Assembly (NCBI RefSeq): GCF_041146395.1
Contig: NC_090984.1
Location: 84,083,114 to 84,147,113 of the forward strand
Origin: Eulemur rufifrons
Lineage: Eukaryota > Chordata > Mammalia > Primates > Lemuridae
Length of the DNA stretch: 64,000 nucleotides
Reading direction: 5' to 3'
Shown here: positions 46,101 to 57,420 of the stretch, one piece after another
Layout of the letters: the number at the start of each line of letters is the position of its first letter
Position numbering within the stretch: position 1 is the stretch's first letter
Position numbers and translations under genes: made by a program
Notes under the pieces: generated by a model
Told to the model about the DNA's origin: nothing
Databases searched by the model: none
What the model saw: only the letters and a program-made list of their open reading frames with translations

Positions 46101-46639
46101 GTCTTTGACACATAAATAACATGAACATCAAATTGACTATGAGCATTTATGGATTTGACTGATTAAATTATAATTTTATTTTATATACCATATACAAGAG
46201 GAGAGTGAGGGAATTTTAAGCAATTTATTAAGATGAAATCCAAAGGGATTAGTCTTGAAGGTAAATCAGCAACCTGAAGATTTTTTGACTTATGGAATAT
46301 ATTGATTTATTAAAGAATTTATTGAAAAGAATCACCAAGATAAGTAGTAAAGATACTTTCTGGGGCTCAAAGAAAGATGAGATAGTAAGAAAGCAAACGA
46401 TAATCTTCCCCCCAAGACCCACACCCTATCTCATTATAAGAGTTTGAATTGAGTTTGAACAGTTTGATCTGATTTGATTTGCTTGTCACTAACAGAAAAG
46501 TACTTTACAGGGCCTAACAAGCAACACAATTTCTATAACTTAACTATAGAAGCAATATCTGCTCTTCCGGTACTTACTAGGGAAGAGGTTTGGGTTGCAG
46601 TTAAGGAAACAGAATCAAGAGACAAAATGGGTTGTGATT

Positions 46640-47010
46640 CAGTGTCTTAACTCTTCATTTCCACTGGAGCAGCTTTCCTTTTCCTATTCATCCAGCCATG
46701 TCATCATCTCAAACCTGCTTAAAACCTCAAGTTTCCCTGCAAAAGTTGTTCCTGACTGACTCCCCTTATTCTTATTAATTTCCACTCAGCCTTCATGGAC
46801 TTTGTTTCCCAGTTGTGTGTTTTCACTTGGAATGGTCATCTTTGACATCTTGCATGTTCTTTGGTCTGTGGGTGCTATTTTCCCCCCATTAGATGGGGGG
46901 TCCTTGTGACAGAACAGCACAGCAAGCTCTTTGTCTATTTTTGTTTCTCATTGTTCTACACACAGGTAGTATGTAGTTGGGTGATATCTAGTAACTATAA
47001 ATGTGTTCCA
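46640..47010 (+). mobile_element. L2 LINE 3' region
   Basis: GTTGTTCCTGACTGACTCCCC, TCTTTGGTCTGTGGGTGC, GGGGTCCTTGTGACAGAACA and TGTCTATTTTTGTTTCTCATTG follow the L2 3' order on the plus strand. Confidence 0.6.
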
Positions 47011-49875
47011 AATAAGGGTTGATACATGGTGAGATGTTAATTGAACAGGTAGGGAAGCCTCTTTTTCTGTTAGATTAAGAGTCTTGCTCAGAATGAAACT
47101 CTCACTTTTCTACTCATTTTCAGGTAAGATTTTCTCCTTGGTAGTCATTAAATCTTGGCTGCTCTTAGGCTGTAAGCTCGCCCGTTACCCATTATATTCT
47201 TAATACACATGAAAGCTTCATGGGAACATAAATTGATAGATAGTAGATAGTCCAACATCTTTCAACCTTTGTTTAAGAAATAACATAGTTATCATATTTC
47301 ATTAAACAAGTAACGGGATTCAAGCATCCTGAAAAGATTCCTTTGTAACTAAGTCTATTTTTGGAATTTTGGAATATTCTAGCTTCTCCTGAAATGGAAT
47401 TAATTTGGTGACATTTCACCATCTTAGGAGTTTTGGGTTCCAATAGTTCATTATTCTATTTCTGCCACTCTTATGTCCTCAATGTAGGACACACAGTGTA
47501 CATTTTAGCAGGTGTTGGCAAATCCCACACATGTGGTTTCTTCTCCTAACCCTTTACACAAACAAAAAGTATTTCCATTCATATTAATTCAGTCTTGAAC
47601 TTATTTTAGAAGCAGCTGGAAAAAGCCACATTTATCTTTGTCGTTATGCAACCAGCTAAGAATTAAGGAAATCATGTGGTTAGATGATTGCTGAAAAGAC
47701 CCAGCTCATTAGAGATGGGCAAACCTTGAAAGAGTTGGTTTGGTTCTGAAAGGGCCTCTGAAGTTTGGCTCCTTCCCTGAAAGGTAATCAAATTAATAAC
47801 CTGTACATGGTGGCACTGGATCTCTCAGGAGGTTATTGCCTCGTGAGGTTATCATCCTTTTGCACGTAATTGTCTTTCCCAGCGAGGGCTCGGTCATGGG
47901 AGAATTCAGACTAATGGCATTATGCTGTGACTCTGGCAGCCGCCTTCCCCAGCCCATCCCCCTTTCCTTTCTCAGAAATGATGGGCCCTTTGTCCGAGCA
48001 ACAGAAGAAAATTCAGAACAGGAAAAAGCCCACAGGCTCAAATCTTTATTGCTATATTGTGGGGATGGTCTTGTGCTGAGCCGGGGTGAGTAAAATATGA
48101 TGCTGCTGCTGCTGATTACTTCTCTGGAGAAAGCCATCCGGGTGCCCTTTGGAACAAAGAATTAGACATGGTCTCTGGTGAGTGGATTTTCTAGGCCTAT
48201 GGCTGGTGGTAACTTCAAAGTGCGGTCTGTGCACCAAGGGAGGCCTTGAGAACATTGGAGACAAAGTGTTATGTGACCTCAAACGTTTCTCTGGCTTTCT
48301 CTCTCTCTTTCTCTGTTGAGCCTGACAAGTAGCTTCTGGAAAGGCAGTTCCATTAAGAAAGTTCAAGAACCTATGAATTTTCCTGTTACTAAAGCACTAT
48401 CTTTCAACATTGTTTACAGCCACTTATTTCACTAGAGTAAAATGAGTCCAGGGTGGGAAGCAGCCAGGGCGTGCAGAGCCCACCAAGTAAGCCTACTGGG
48501 CCCGTTCTCCGTTGTCCAGGGTTTCTGTGTGCTGTCACTGTCACTCTAAAACTGCAGACTTTTTCTTATTCTCATTAAGTGTCAGTAGCAGAAATCAAGG
48601 AGACTTTCTTTTAGATGTAATCATCTTTCGGTTTGCTAGTAGGCTTTATTTCCAATTTATTTGCTCGAGTCTTCAAATGTGTAGCCATGTGGGGTCATGA
48701 AACTTCATGTCTGATCATTTAGAAATGTGGTACCCTTTGAAACAAAGGAAATTGAAACAACAATAAAAACATTGTCCAATTCTATTCACAATGAAAATAT
48801 CCCTCAGTAATTTGATTTGCAGGAAATGAAAAGTATTATCAACAGAATATGCTTTTCAAAAATTTATAATCCTTTAAACGGGCAAATCCTTTCTCCAGGA
48901 TTAGTAGTGTGGTTTGTGTCCTAGGAGCCAAATCCTATTCTCTGATTCAATCCTCAAATCCTTTCTAACAGTGCGTATATTGATTTCAGACCCAGTTTTG
49001 TTTAAGAATCTGAGAACAGAATTTGGTCCTGTGTTTAGAGTTCCTTTAATAAAAAAAATTTTTAATAGAGTTTATCTAAAACTTAGCCTCTAGTTCCAAA
49101 AGTTAAATTCTGATGTCTCAAAGAGCATAACAGATGTGCTTAATTTCTAGGCCATCCTTTCTTCCCCCTATACTTAACTGAACTCAGACTTCCCTGATCT
49201 GGAGGAACCACCAGCAAGTTGGTGCTGATCTCCAAAAGTTATTGGTGACTCCAGGTGTTTCCTTAATCTTAAATATTAGTCCTGAATATGATTAGTTAAT
49301 CTCCTTACTATATTTTTAGTGTTCTAGGGATTTGATCTTTCTGAACCTAATGTACATGTAAATGTATATTATACATAGTTATGTTCACAGAGATCAGACG
49401 CTGTTACAAGGAACATAACTGGTATTTTGGATATCTATTGGAAGATGAAAATAAATGCTCATAATGATTATGCATAGATAATGAAGACAGTAAAAATCTT
49501 TAATTGATCTTTCAAGTCACTAAAGAGTGCTTGCATTACGAGGACAGTTTTAATAAATGTGTCCTATTATATATCAATTATTTGAAAAACAATTATCTGT
49601 GTATGGTATATATGATAGCTCTCTATAAAGCAGCATATTTATTTAATCAGGACACATAATTCCTTACCCAGAGGGGGTAAATAAATTATTGTACCTGCCT
49701 TAAAGGTGCTCTGAAATGGAATATGGACGACATTAATTCAAGAAACCAGAGAGCAGAGAGATGGTAAGACAATAATGAAAACATGCTATATCATGAATGC
49801 CTAGGTAGAAGGGAATTTTAAAAAGAAAGTTGACAGATTATAGTAAATTGTATAATTGTATATGCAATTTGCATA
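47011..49875. other. Unassigned, repeat-poor stretch
   Basis: Almost 2.9 kb without a clear transposon. At 47793-48366 three overlapping frames (plus 85 codons, minus 114 and 104 codons) are open on both strands. None shows a domain, and the two minus frames are in different registers. 47780-48110 is the most GC-rich part. A pyrimidine tract lies at 48288-48317. Confidence 0.4.
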
Positions 49876-49879
49876 GTAG

Positions 49880-50015
49880 AAACATTACTGAGTGCATATT
49901 GTGAGCCAAGCACTGAGCAAAATCACTTATAGGAATTGTTTTCAATTCTCAGGACAGTCTTGTAGTTGTAGGTACTATCATCATTTTACACCCAAGGAAA
50001 ATGAAGCTTAATCAC
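49880..50015 (+). mobile_element. MIR SINE
   Basis: TTACTGAGTGCATATTGTGA, GCCAAGCACTGAGCAAAATC, TTGTAGGTACTATCATCATT and CACCCAAGGAAAATGAAGC follow MIR. Confidence 0.75.
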
Positions 50016-51310
50016 TACCTTCCCTTCTGCCTTCCCTTTTGCACACTTTTCAAGACTTGATTCTTGGTGCTTTTCTCTTTGTTGTTTCCAGTGTCTTTCA
50101 CTCCCTGAATGTCCTTCTGATAATAATGCCCTGTCATTGTACCGCACATTCACCAAGCCACTTTATATGCTCACTATGCCCTCCAGTTCCAAAATCTGTA
50201 CCTGTTTCCCGAATCTGCCAACACTTCTGTCTTCACTCTATTGTTCCCCAGCCCTAGGGTAGCTGGGAAAATCCTTCAGTGTGAAAATCCCTCCCTCCAG
50301 ACTCAGCTCTTCCCAGCCTGTGATCCCTGCACACTGGATCCCACAAACCCCTGCTATCTGATCTCAGTTGGGTGTCCAGGGTTAATTAGATACAGTTTTT
50401 TTCATGTCGAGTCAACGTCACATCATATCCCCCATAGTAATAGTTCTAAACTTTTCCGCATCCTTTAAGTGCCCAAGGGGACTTCGATGTCCTTACTCCT
50501 ATCGACTTCTTTGCCAGGAAAATCAAGAACATCTGATCTGAGCTCCCTTCCATTTACTCTCTTCCACCTTACAATTGCTCTGCTAGTGTTTTTAACCTCA
50601 CCCCCCTTTAGCCTCCTCTATCCCTTACTTTCTGTACATTTTCTATTTCTCCTTCTCCATTGCCTCCTTTCTAATCACTTGGTTTTCCCACACAGTAAAG
50701 GTTTTTTTTTTTTTTTTTTTTTAACCTGCCGACATCTCCAGGTATCATCTTCCATATTTTCTTCCCTTTGTCTGCCCACATCCCCAGAGAGTAACTTTCT
50801 TAACCTCCAGTAATCTGCTTCCCCAGTACTTCTACTGAAATTGTCCTTTTTAAGGCCACCAGGGTCACCTAAGCCATCAAAGCACCATCCTTTTCTTTGC
50901 TTGCCTTCTTAACTTTCCTGAAGTGCATGACCTTGTCATGTGCCCCTTTTTCTTTACTTTTTCTTCTATAACAACACATGGTTCTGTCTTTTTAATGGTT
51001 CCTCTTCAATCTAATTTAATTTAATCAACACTTATTCACCATCTACTCATTTCAACTGAAGTGGATAAAAAAGCAAGATTTTGGGGGGCGGGGGTTAATT
51101 CTGCCGGCATGGGTTATAGCTGATACAATGTTGCCACCAAGTTATGAAGCTTTCTTTTTCTCTCGAAAACTAGTTGACTGAAATAATGAATTAAGTCCTC
51201 TTCAACTCCTGGGCTTGAAGATTTGGTTGATGGTGATGATGTAATTTCTTTGAGGTACTCTCAGAAAAGGTACTTGTTCTAACCCAAGTGCCTAGAGCAG
51301 TGCTTGGTAC
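50016..51310. other. Pyrimidine-rich stretch, possibly L2-derived
   Basis: Plus strand is rich in C and T with phrases such as TTTTAAGGCCACCAGGGTCAC that recall L2 coding-strand DNA. A T21 run lies at 50702-50722. The 114-codon frame at 50469-50813 crosses that run and reads as a hydrophobic Leu/Phe/Ser string. This is what CT-rich DNA gives and is not evidence of a membrane protein. Confidence 0.4.
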
Positions 51311-51319
51311 ATCTTATAT

Positions 51320-51555
51320 TTCAACATAACATACAAAACATGTGTGTGATACGCCAGGCACTATTCCAAGTGCTTTACAAATATTAACTCATTGAATTCT
51401 CTAGACATACCTATGAGGTGAATAGTATAACTAGTCCCATTGTACAGGTGAGGAAATTGAGGGACAATTAAATAACTAACCCAAGGTCATACACCCAGCA
51501 AGTGACCAAGCTGGGGTTTGAACCCAAGCAGTATACTTCCAGGTTTGGTGCCGCA
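51320..51555 (+). mobile_element. MIR SINE
   Basis: GCCAGGCACTATTCCAAGTG, CTATGAGGTGAATAGTATAA, GTACAGGTGAGGAAATTGAG, CCCAAGGTCATACACCCAGC and GGGGTTTGAACCCAAGC are consecutive MIR blocks, among the best preserved here. Confidence 0.9.
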
Positions 51556-53575
51556 CAGGTGCTCCATAAATGGTTATTGAAGGAAAAAGCACTTGAAGAA
51601 GTTACTTTCTGATTCTTTTTGAAAGCTAATTTAAGATTTTTGCTCTCATTTAAATTGTTTACTTCCAGTATTTTGCATTTCTGTGCTGCCTCCCACAAGC
51701 ACTTAAGAAAAAAATTATTCTTAAAATTTGGGTACAGAAATGTGTCAGTGGGACAAGGTAATTGGGTTTCCAGATAACAAAACCACCTCAGAATTTCCTT
51801 CTGTGCTTTTGCTCTCATTTTATGCACACCCTGGTGTGGAATGATGGGGGGATCTTTAGTGAAGGTGCCATACAGCCACTGTTGCCCTCTCAAGGCACCT
51901 CTGTGTTTGCTACTTCTTTAGGTTTCAGCACACAAACCGCCCTCTGCAAAAAGGAGTAAGTCCTTGGTGGCAGTAAGTTCTGTTAACACTGGCACTGCTA
52001 TTTGTAAAGTAGAGGGTTACAATATTCTTTTACCAAGTAACTTTTTTTGGACACGTATTAGCCTCTACTCCATCTTTCCATCTTGTTTGCGTGCCTTGTG
52101 TAAGTAGATGGCAGTTCTAAAATCTCTTATGCGTCAAAGAGTTTGTCGTTGGCTAAAAAAGACTGATTACAGTGGCTCACAATTTTTCTGGTGATTATCA
52201 GCTTTTCTGTGACATTATTCTGTCCTATAATTCCTTTCTGAATTGTGTGAACAAGACATGCTGTGATTTCAAAATCGTTCATGGCAACTTCATGTTTGCT
52301 CCATCGATATTGACAATTACCCGACACTGTTCTTTCCTAATTTTTCCATTCTATAAGTAGTTCTTTGAGAAGATTTACTGCAGTGATCACTGTTTGGGAC
52401 CCAGAAATCCCTCAGGAACCAGGTAAAGTGGAAACCTAGTTGAATTCATCATTAATTCTAAATGCTATCAAACTTAAAAATAAGACTTCTACTTGTTTCT
52501 GCTTGTCTAAATACCTGCTGTATGAGATGCAGAAGAATCATATTTAGTAATATCATTAACTTTTTGTGAAAAGTAGAATATAATTTGGAAAAAGTGTTTT
52601 CAGTAGTGCAGTAATTATATGAAGATTGGAATTCTAACAAACCAAATCTCTAATTATTTTGTTTTGTATTATTTAAATTTTTATAAACAGGTTTGGGTTT
52701 TAAAAAGATAATATTCTTCCTAATTTACCAGGAAATGTACTTTCTCTTAACAGTTGTGTAGTTGTCAAACTCTATTCTTTTATAGCTACTTATTAGAAGG
52801 TTATAATTAATTTTTTACACAAATTACTAGCAATTATAATCATGATTAATTAGTAAAGCATTTTACTTTTGCAATCATAAACATATTTTTGTATTTCAAT
52901 TGACTGATATTAGGTGATACATAAAGCAAATGTGTTATGTGTTAGCATATAAAGCAAATAAGATGATTTCTTTAATGATAATTTAGGAAAGTAAATATTG
53001 AAATATTAAAAATAAGTCTGATTATGTGTCAAAAATCCATTTATGAAATGACAGTAAGGATTGTCCTTTCTAATGTATTTACTAAACATAATTAAAAGTT
53101 GGCAAGTCTATTAAAAAAAGTAATCCAAATAATATGCCTTGGTTCATCTCCATAGGGTTGTTATGGTCATTAGATATGATTTTAACCTGCATGATCACAG
53201 GATAATTGATCATTTACAAGTTCCAGTATACTAAAAAATTATCCTGAAGTAGACATTCAGCTATTTGGTTTTTCTATTAAATAGAAGCCAAGACTGGACC
53301 TAGTGCCAGATAGTAAATTTAGTCTGAATCTGAAGTTTAGTGTATATCTAATCTTTATCTTTTTCTTCTCAAATGAATTGCTTCCATCTTCATCATTAGT
53401 AGATATTGATCCTCTTGGTATCTACATTCCTAGGTGATCTATTTCTTTTCTGAAATCCAGTAGATCTTATGTGAGGTCCTACTCATTTGAAATTTAATCA
53501 TTATATTTATTTTTTAACATTTCCTGGTTCAATGTCTTGCATGGTCATTTAAATTTTGTGTGCATATTTCTGTCA
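51556..53575. other. Unassigned, AT-rich, repeat-poor stretch
   Basis: No family recognised. 52650-53200 is strongly AT-rich. The 141-codon minus-strand frame at 51468-51893 begins inside this stretch and runs into the MIR; it has no domain I recognise. Confidence 0.45.
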
Positions 53576-53579
53576 TATC

Positions 53580-53712
53580 CAGCTCAATAATAAACTACTT
53601 GGGGTTAAGCATGGACATTGTTTTCTTTACATTCCTTCCTGCCCACAGTGCTGTGTGCCTGAGAGCGCCATAAAGAACACGTGCTTTGTGAGGGAACAAA
53701 TGAATGGCATGC
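53580..53712 (+). mobile_element. Possible L2 3' end
   Basis: TACTTGGGGTTAAGCATGGAC, CCACAGTGCTGTGTGCCTGAG and AGGGAACAAATGAATGGC loosely follow the L2 3' terminus. Confidence 0.4.
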
Positions 53713-54009
53713 TTCAACCTTTATTGTGCGTCCGGAGGGATAATAGTTGTAGTGTCTGTCCTGTAGAGAGGAAGTCTGGAGAAATTTTGCCAGGCTTACT
53801 GTCCCGTGAATTATCATGGAATGACAGTGGGCCTGGAGCTGAGTCATCCATGATACATTCGTATTATTAGATTTTGTGACGTGGGAAATCTGCAAATGTT
53901 AGACCACAAATACAACTTCATCCATGCTTGGTAAGTGCATATATAATACTCTGTTTCAGAGATCTCTTAATAAGGACACATACATGGATTTATATGCTCC
54001 AAAATAAAT

Positions 54010-54105
54010 GATATAAATGAAAGTGACAGAGACAGGATTTGAACTTAAGCCGTCCCCTTCCAATGTTGCAGTTTTTAATCACTACACTCCCCTGCATCTT
54101 CATGA
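54010..54105 (+). mobile_element. MIR 3' end
   Basis: AAGTGACAGAGACAGGATTTGAAC and TTTAATCACTACACTCCCCTGC are the MIR 3' section. Confidence 0.65.
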
Positions 54106-54479
54106 TGTACACATAGAATCAGAGCTATCATCATCTAACCCTCATGAGTCCCATTAGTTAAGAGAGAAGATCAGTTTAATGTCCTAGGCAGTGCCACAGC
54201 ACCCATGCCAGGGGCCAGATACTCATTTTCTAGGCCACCAAAAACTCATCTTGGAGGGAAGACCATGTATAGTCTCTAACTGAAGTTCTGGAAGAAGTTG
54301 AGGTCCCCTCAGTCAGGAGTGTGGGGTAGTTCAGAGTCAATCTGAAGGGCTAGCAGGGTGACCATATAATTTACCATCCAAAAGAAGATATTTCTGAAAG
54401 TGAAAGGAAACTCTATAATAATTATATGAAGATTACAAATATAAGCTGGGATGACCCCAGGCAGTTTTAGGTGGCTGAG

Positions 54480-54605
54480 TCTGCTAAAATCTTCAAGGAA
54501 AGAAAAAAAAAATGTATAAGATACAAGTAAACTTAATAAATTTGGTAAGACAATGATCTGAAAGAGAATAAAGTTGGGACAAGAGCAGTACACCTAGGGA
54601 TAGAA
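54480..54605. repeat. Left member of a diverged direct duplication flanking the minisatellite
   Basis: Shares AAGTAAACTT, GTTGGGACAAGA and the TACACCTRGGGA block in the same order and spacing with 56735-56860. Similarity is roughly two thirds by eye, and the boundaries are approximate. Confidence 0.55.
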
Positions 54606-54756
54606 ACCTAATGTGTGCATGACAGAAAGAGGTAAAAAAGGATTCTAGACACATGGAGCAATACGGAAGCTTGTGAGTAAGAATAAGTCAGTGGAACAAA
54701 GAGGCTGATTTCCAACAACTATTATCAAGGTGTGGCTCTGACTGATCTAATAACCG

Positions 54757-56602
54757 GTGGGTACATCACTACAGGAACTCTGAAACAAACTGTGGGTACG
54801 TCACTACAGGAACTCTGGAACAAACCGTGGGTACGTCACTACAGGAACTCTGAAACAAACCGTGGGTACGTCACTACAAGAACTCTGAAACAAACCGTGG
54901 GCACGTCACTACAGGAATTCTGAAACAAACTGTGGGTACATCACTACAGGAACTCTGGAACAAACTGTGGGTACGTCACTACAGGAACTCTGGAACAAAC
55001 TGTGGGTACGTCACTACAGGAACTCTGAAACAAACTGTGGGTACGTCACTACAGGAACTCTGGAACAAACTGTGGGTACGTCACTACAGGAACTCTGAAA
55101 CAAACTGTGGGTACGTCACTACAGGAACTCTGGAACAAACTGTGGGCACGTCACTACAGGAACTCTGGAACAAACTGTGGGCACGTCACTACAGGAACTC
55201 TGGAACAAACTGGGCACGTCACTACAGGAACTCTGGAACAAACTGTGGGTACGTCACTACAAGAACTCTGAAACAAACCGTGGGCACGTCACTACAGGAA
55301 CTCTGGAACAAACTGTGGGCACGTCACTACAGGAACTCTGAAACAAACTGTGGGTACATCACTACAGGAACTCTGGAACAAACTGTGGGTACGTCACTAC
55401 AGGAATTCTGAAACAAACTGTGGGTACATCACTACAGGAACTCTGGAACAAACTGTGGGTACGTCACTACAGGAACTCTGGAACAAACTGTGGGTACGTC
55501 ACTACAGGAACTCTGAAACAAACTGTGGGTACGTCACTACAGGAACTCTGGAACAAACTGTGGGTACGTCACTACAGGAACTCTGGAACAAACTGTGGGT
55601 ACGTCACTACAGGAACTCTGAAACAAACTGTGGGTACGTCACTACAGGAACTCTGGAACAAACTGTGGGCACGTCACTACAGGAACTCTGGAACAAACTG
55701 TGGGCACGTCACTACAGGAACTCTGGAACAAACTGGGCACGTCACTACAGGAACTCTGAAACAAACCGTGGGTACGTCACTACAAGAACTCTGAAACAAA
55801 CCGTGGGCACGTCACTACAGGAATTCTGAAACAAACTGTGGGTACATCACTACAGGAACTCTGGAACAAACTGTGGGTACGTCACTACAGGAACTCTGGA
55901 ACAAACTGTGGGTACGTCACTACAGGAACTCTGAAACAAACTGTGGGTACGTCACTACAGGAACTCTGGAACAAACTGTGGGTACGTCACTACAGGAACT
56001 CTGAAACAAACTGTGGGCACGTCACTACAGGAACTCTGGAACAAACTGTGGGCACGTCACTACAGGAACTCTGGAACAAACTGTGGGCACGTCACTACAG
56101 GAACTCTGGAACAAACTGGGCACGTCACTACAGGAACTCTGGAACAAACTGTGGGTACGTCACTACAGGAACTCTGGAACAAACTGTGGGCACGTCACTA
56201 CAGGAACTCTGGAACAAACTGTGGGCACGTCACTACAGGAACTCTGGAACAAACTGTGGGCACGTCACTACAGGAACTCTGGAACAAACTGTGGGCACGT
56301 CACTACAGGAACTCTGGAACAAACTGTGGGCACATCACTACAGGAACTCTGGAACAAACTGTGGGCACATCACTACAGGAACTCTGGAACAAACTGTGGG
56401 CACATCACTACAGGAACTCTGGAACAAACTGTGGGCACATCACTACAGGAACTCTGGAACAAACTGTGGGCACGTCACTACAGGAACTCTGGAACAAACT
56501 GTGGGCACATCACTACAGGAACTCTGGTACAAACTGTGGGCACATCACTACAGGAACTCTGGAACAAACTGTGGGCACATCACTACAGGAACTCTGGAAC
56601 AA
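54757..56602 (+). repeat. 35-bp minisatellite, 53 tandem units
   Basis: Unit is 35 bp, beginning GTGGGYACRTCACTACAGGA and ending ACTCTGRAACAAACT. I count 53 units: 50 of 35 bp and three of 33 bp (missing GT; near 55211, 55734 and 56117). At the central variable site, 22 units read TACGTC, 19 CACGTC, 5 TACATC and 7 CACATC. The first six and some block-border units carry further variants (CCGTGGG, CACTACAAG). GAATTC occurs at 54915, 55403 and 55821, marking higher-order blocks of 488 and 418 bp. Because 35 is not a multiple of 3 and the unit has no forward stop, all three plus frames stay open. This creates frames up to 284 codons that cycle through one 35-residue period. The minus strand contains stops. 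I regard the frames as artefacts. Confidence 0.97.
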
Positions 56603-56734
56603 GGGCTCAGGGTGTGCTTGAGAGAACAAGTCCAGCTCGGCCACATCTGTATCTTCCTGACACTGAGGTTCTTCCATGTTCTTGTCAGATGATGTACAGA
56701 TCTCTTCTTGGTTTGCTGAAACTTCAGAAAAACT

Positions 56735-56860
56735 TGGTTTTGCTGAAACTTCCAATGACTGAAAAATGAATGTAAGTAAACTTGGGAAATGTTAGAAGCC
56801 AATTCTCTGAAACAAGATAAGGTTGGGACAAGATCAATACACCTGGGGACAAAAAACTAA
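56735..56860. repeat. Right member of the duplication flanking the minisatellite
   Basis: AAGTAAACTTGGGAAATG, AGGTTGGGACAAGATCAATA and CACCTGGGGACAAAAAACTAA parallel the left member at 54480-54605. Confidence 0.55.
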
Positions 56861-57071
56861 CACAGTAAATGCTGTTAGTAAAGAATTTAGGTGAGGATAT
56901 GTGATGAGAAGAAACCTGAAATTCAAATTCAAGTAGAATATAAGTCAGCTGTGTATTTCAAGAACAAAAGTGACCAGAATGTGACATCAAGCATTGAAAA
57001 GAAACTATTTGTTGCTCCAAGACTTGCCCAAGACCTTATGAGAGCAGGATGTACAGCCTGACTTCTGCCAT
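56861..57071. other. Unassigned stretch
   Basis: Short non-coding segment between the right flanking duplicate and the Alu target site; nothing recognised. Confidence 0.4.
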
Positions 57072-57085
57072 TAAAAAATAATGCA

Positions 57086-57420
57086 GGCCGGGCGCGGTGG
57101 CTCACGCCTGTAATCCTAGCACTCTGGGAGGCCGAGGCGGGTGGATCGCTCGAGGTCAGGAGTTCGAGACCAGCCTGAGCAAGAGTGAGACCCCGTCTCT
57201 ACTAAAAATAGAAAGAAACTATATGGACAACTAAAATATATATATATGTACAAAAAATTAGCTGGGCATGGTGGCGCATGCCTATAGTCCCAGCTACTCA
57301 GGAGGCTGAGGCAGTAGGATCACTTAAGTCCAGGAGTTTGAGGTTGCTGTGAGCTAGGCTGACGCCACGGCACTCACTCTAGCCCAGGCAACAAAGCGAG
57401 ACTCTGTCTCAAAAAAAAAA
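57086..57420 (+). mobile_element. Alu dimer, lemur-type
   Basis: Starts GGCCGGGCGCGGTGGCTCAC and ends with an A10 tail. It has the same inter-arm signature (AGAAAGAAACTATATGGACA) and right arm (GTGAGCTAGGCTGACGCCACGG) as the copy at 14140. A perfect 14-bp target-site duplication, TAAAAAATAATGCA, flanks it at 57072-57085 and 57421-57434. It retains many CpG sites, suggesting a young insertion. Confidence 0.97.

Noticed and set aside
50469..50813. 114-codon Leu/Phe-rich frame as a membrane protein
   Set aside because: Pyrimidine-rich DNA, including a T21 run, automatically encodes hydrophobic residues; no other evidence.
54757..56602. CRISPR-like regular repeat array
   Set aside because: Units are contiguous with no unique spacers, the genome is mammalian, and there are no cas-like genes. 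It is a minisatellite.
55838..56692. 284-codon open reading frame as a novel repeat protein gene
   Set aside because: The frame is open only because the 35-bp unit lacks stops. All three forward frames are equally open and cycle through the same 35 residues, and there is no supporting promoter or splice structure.
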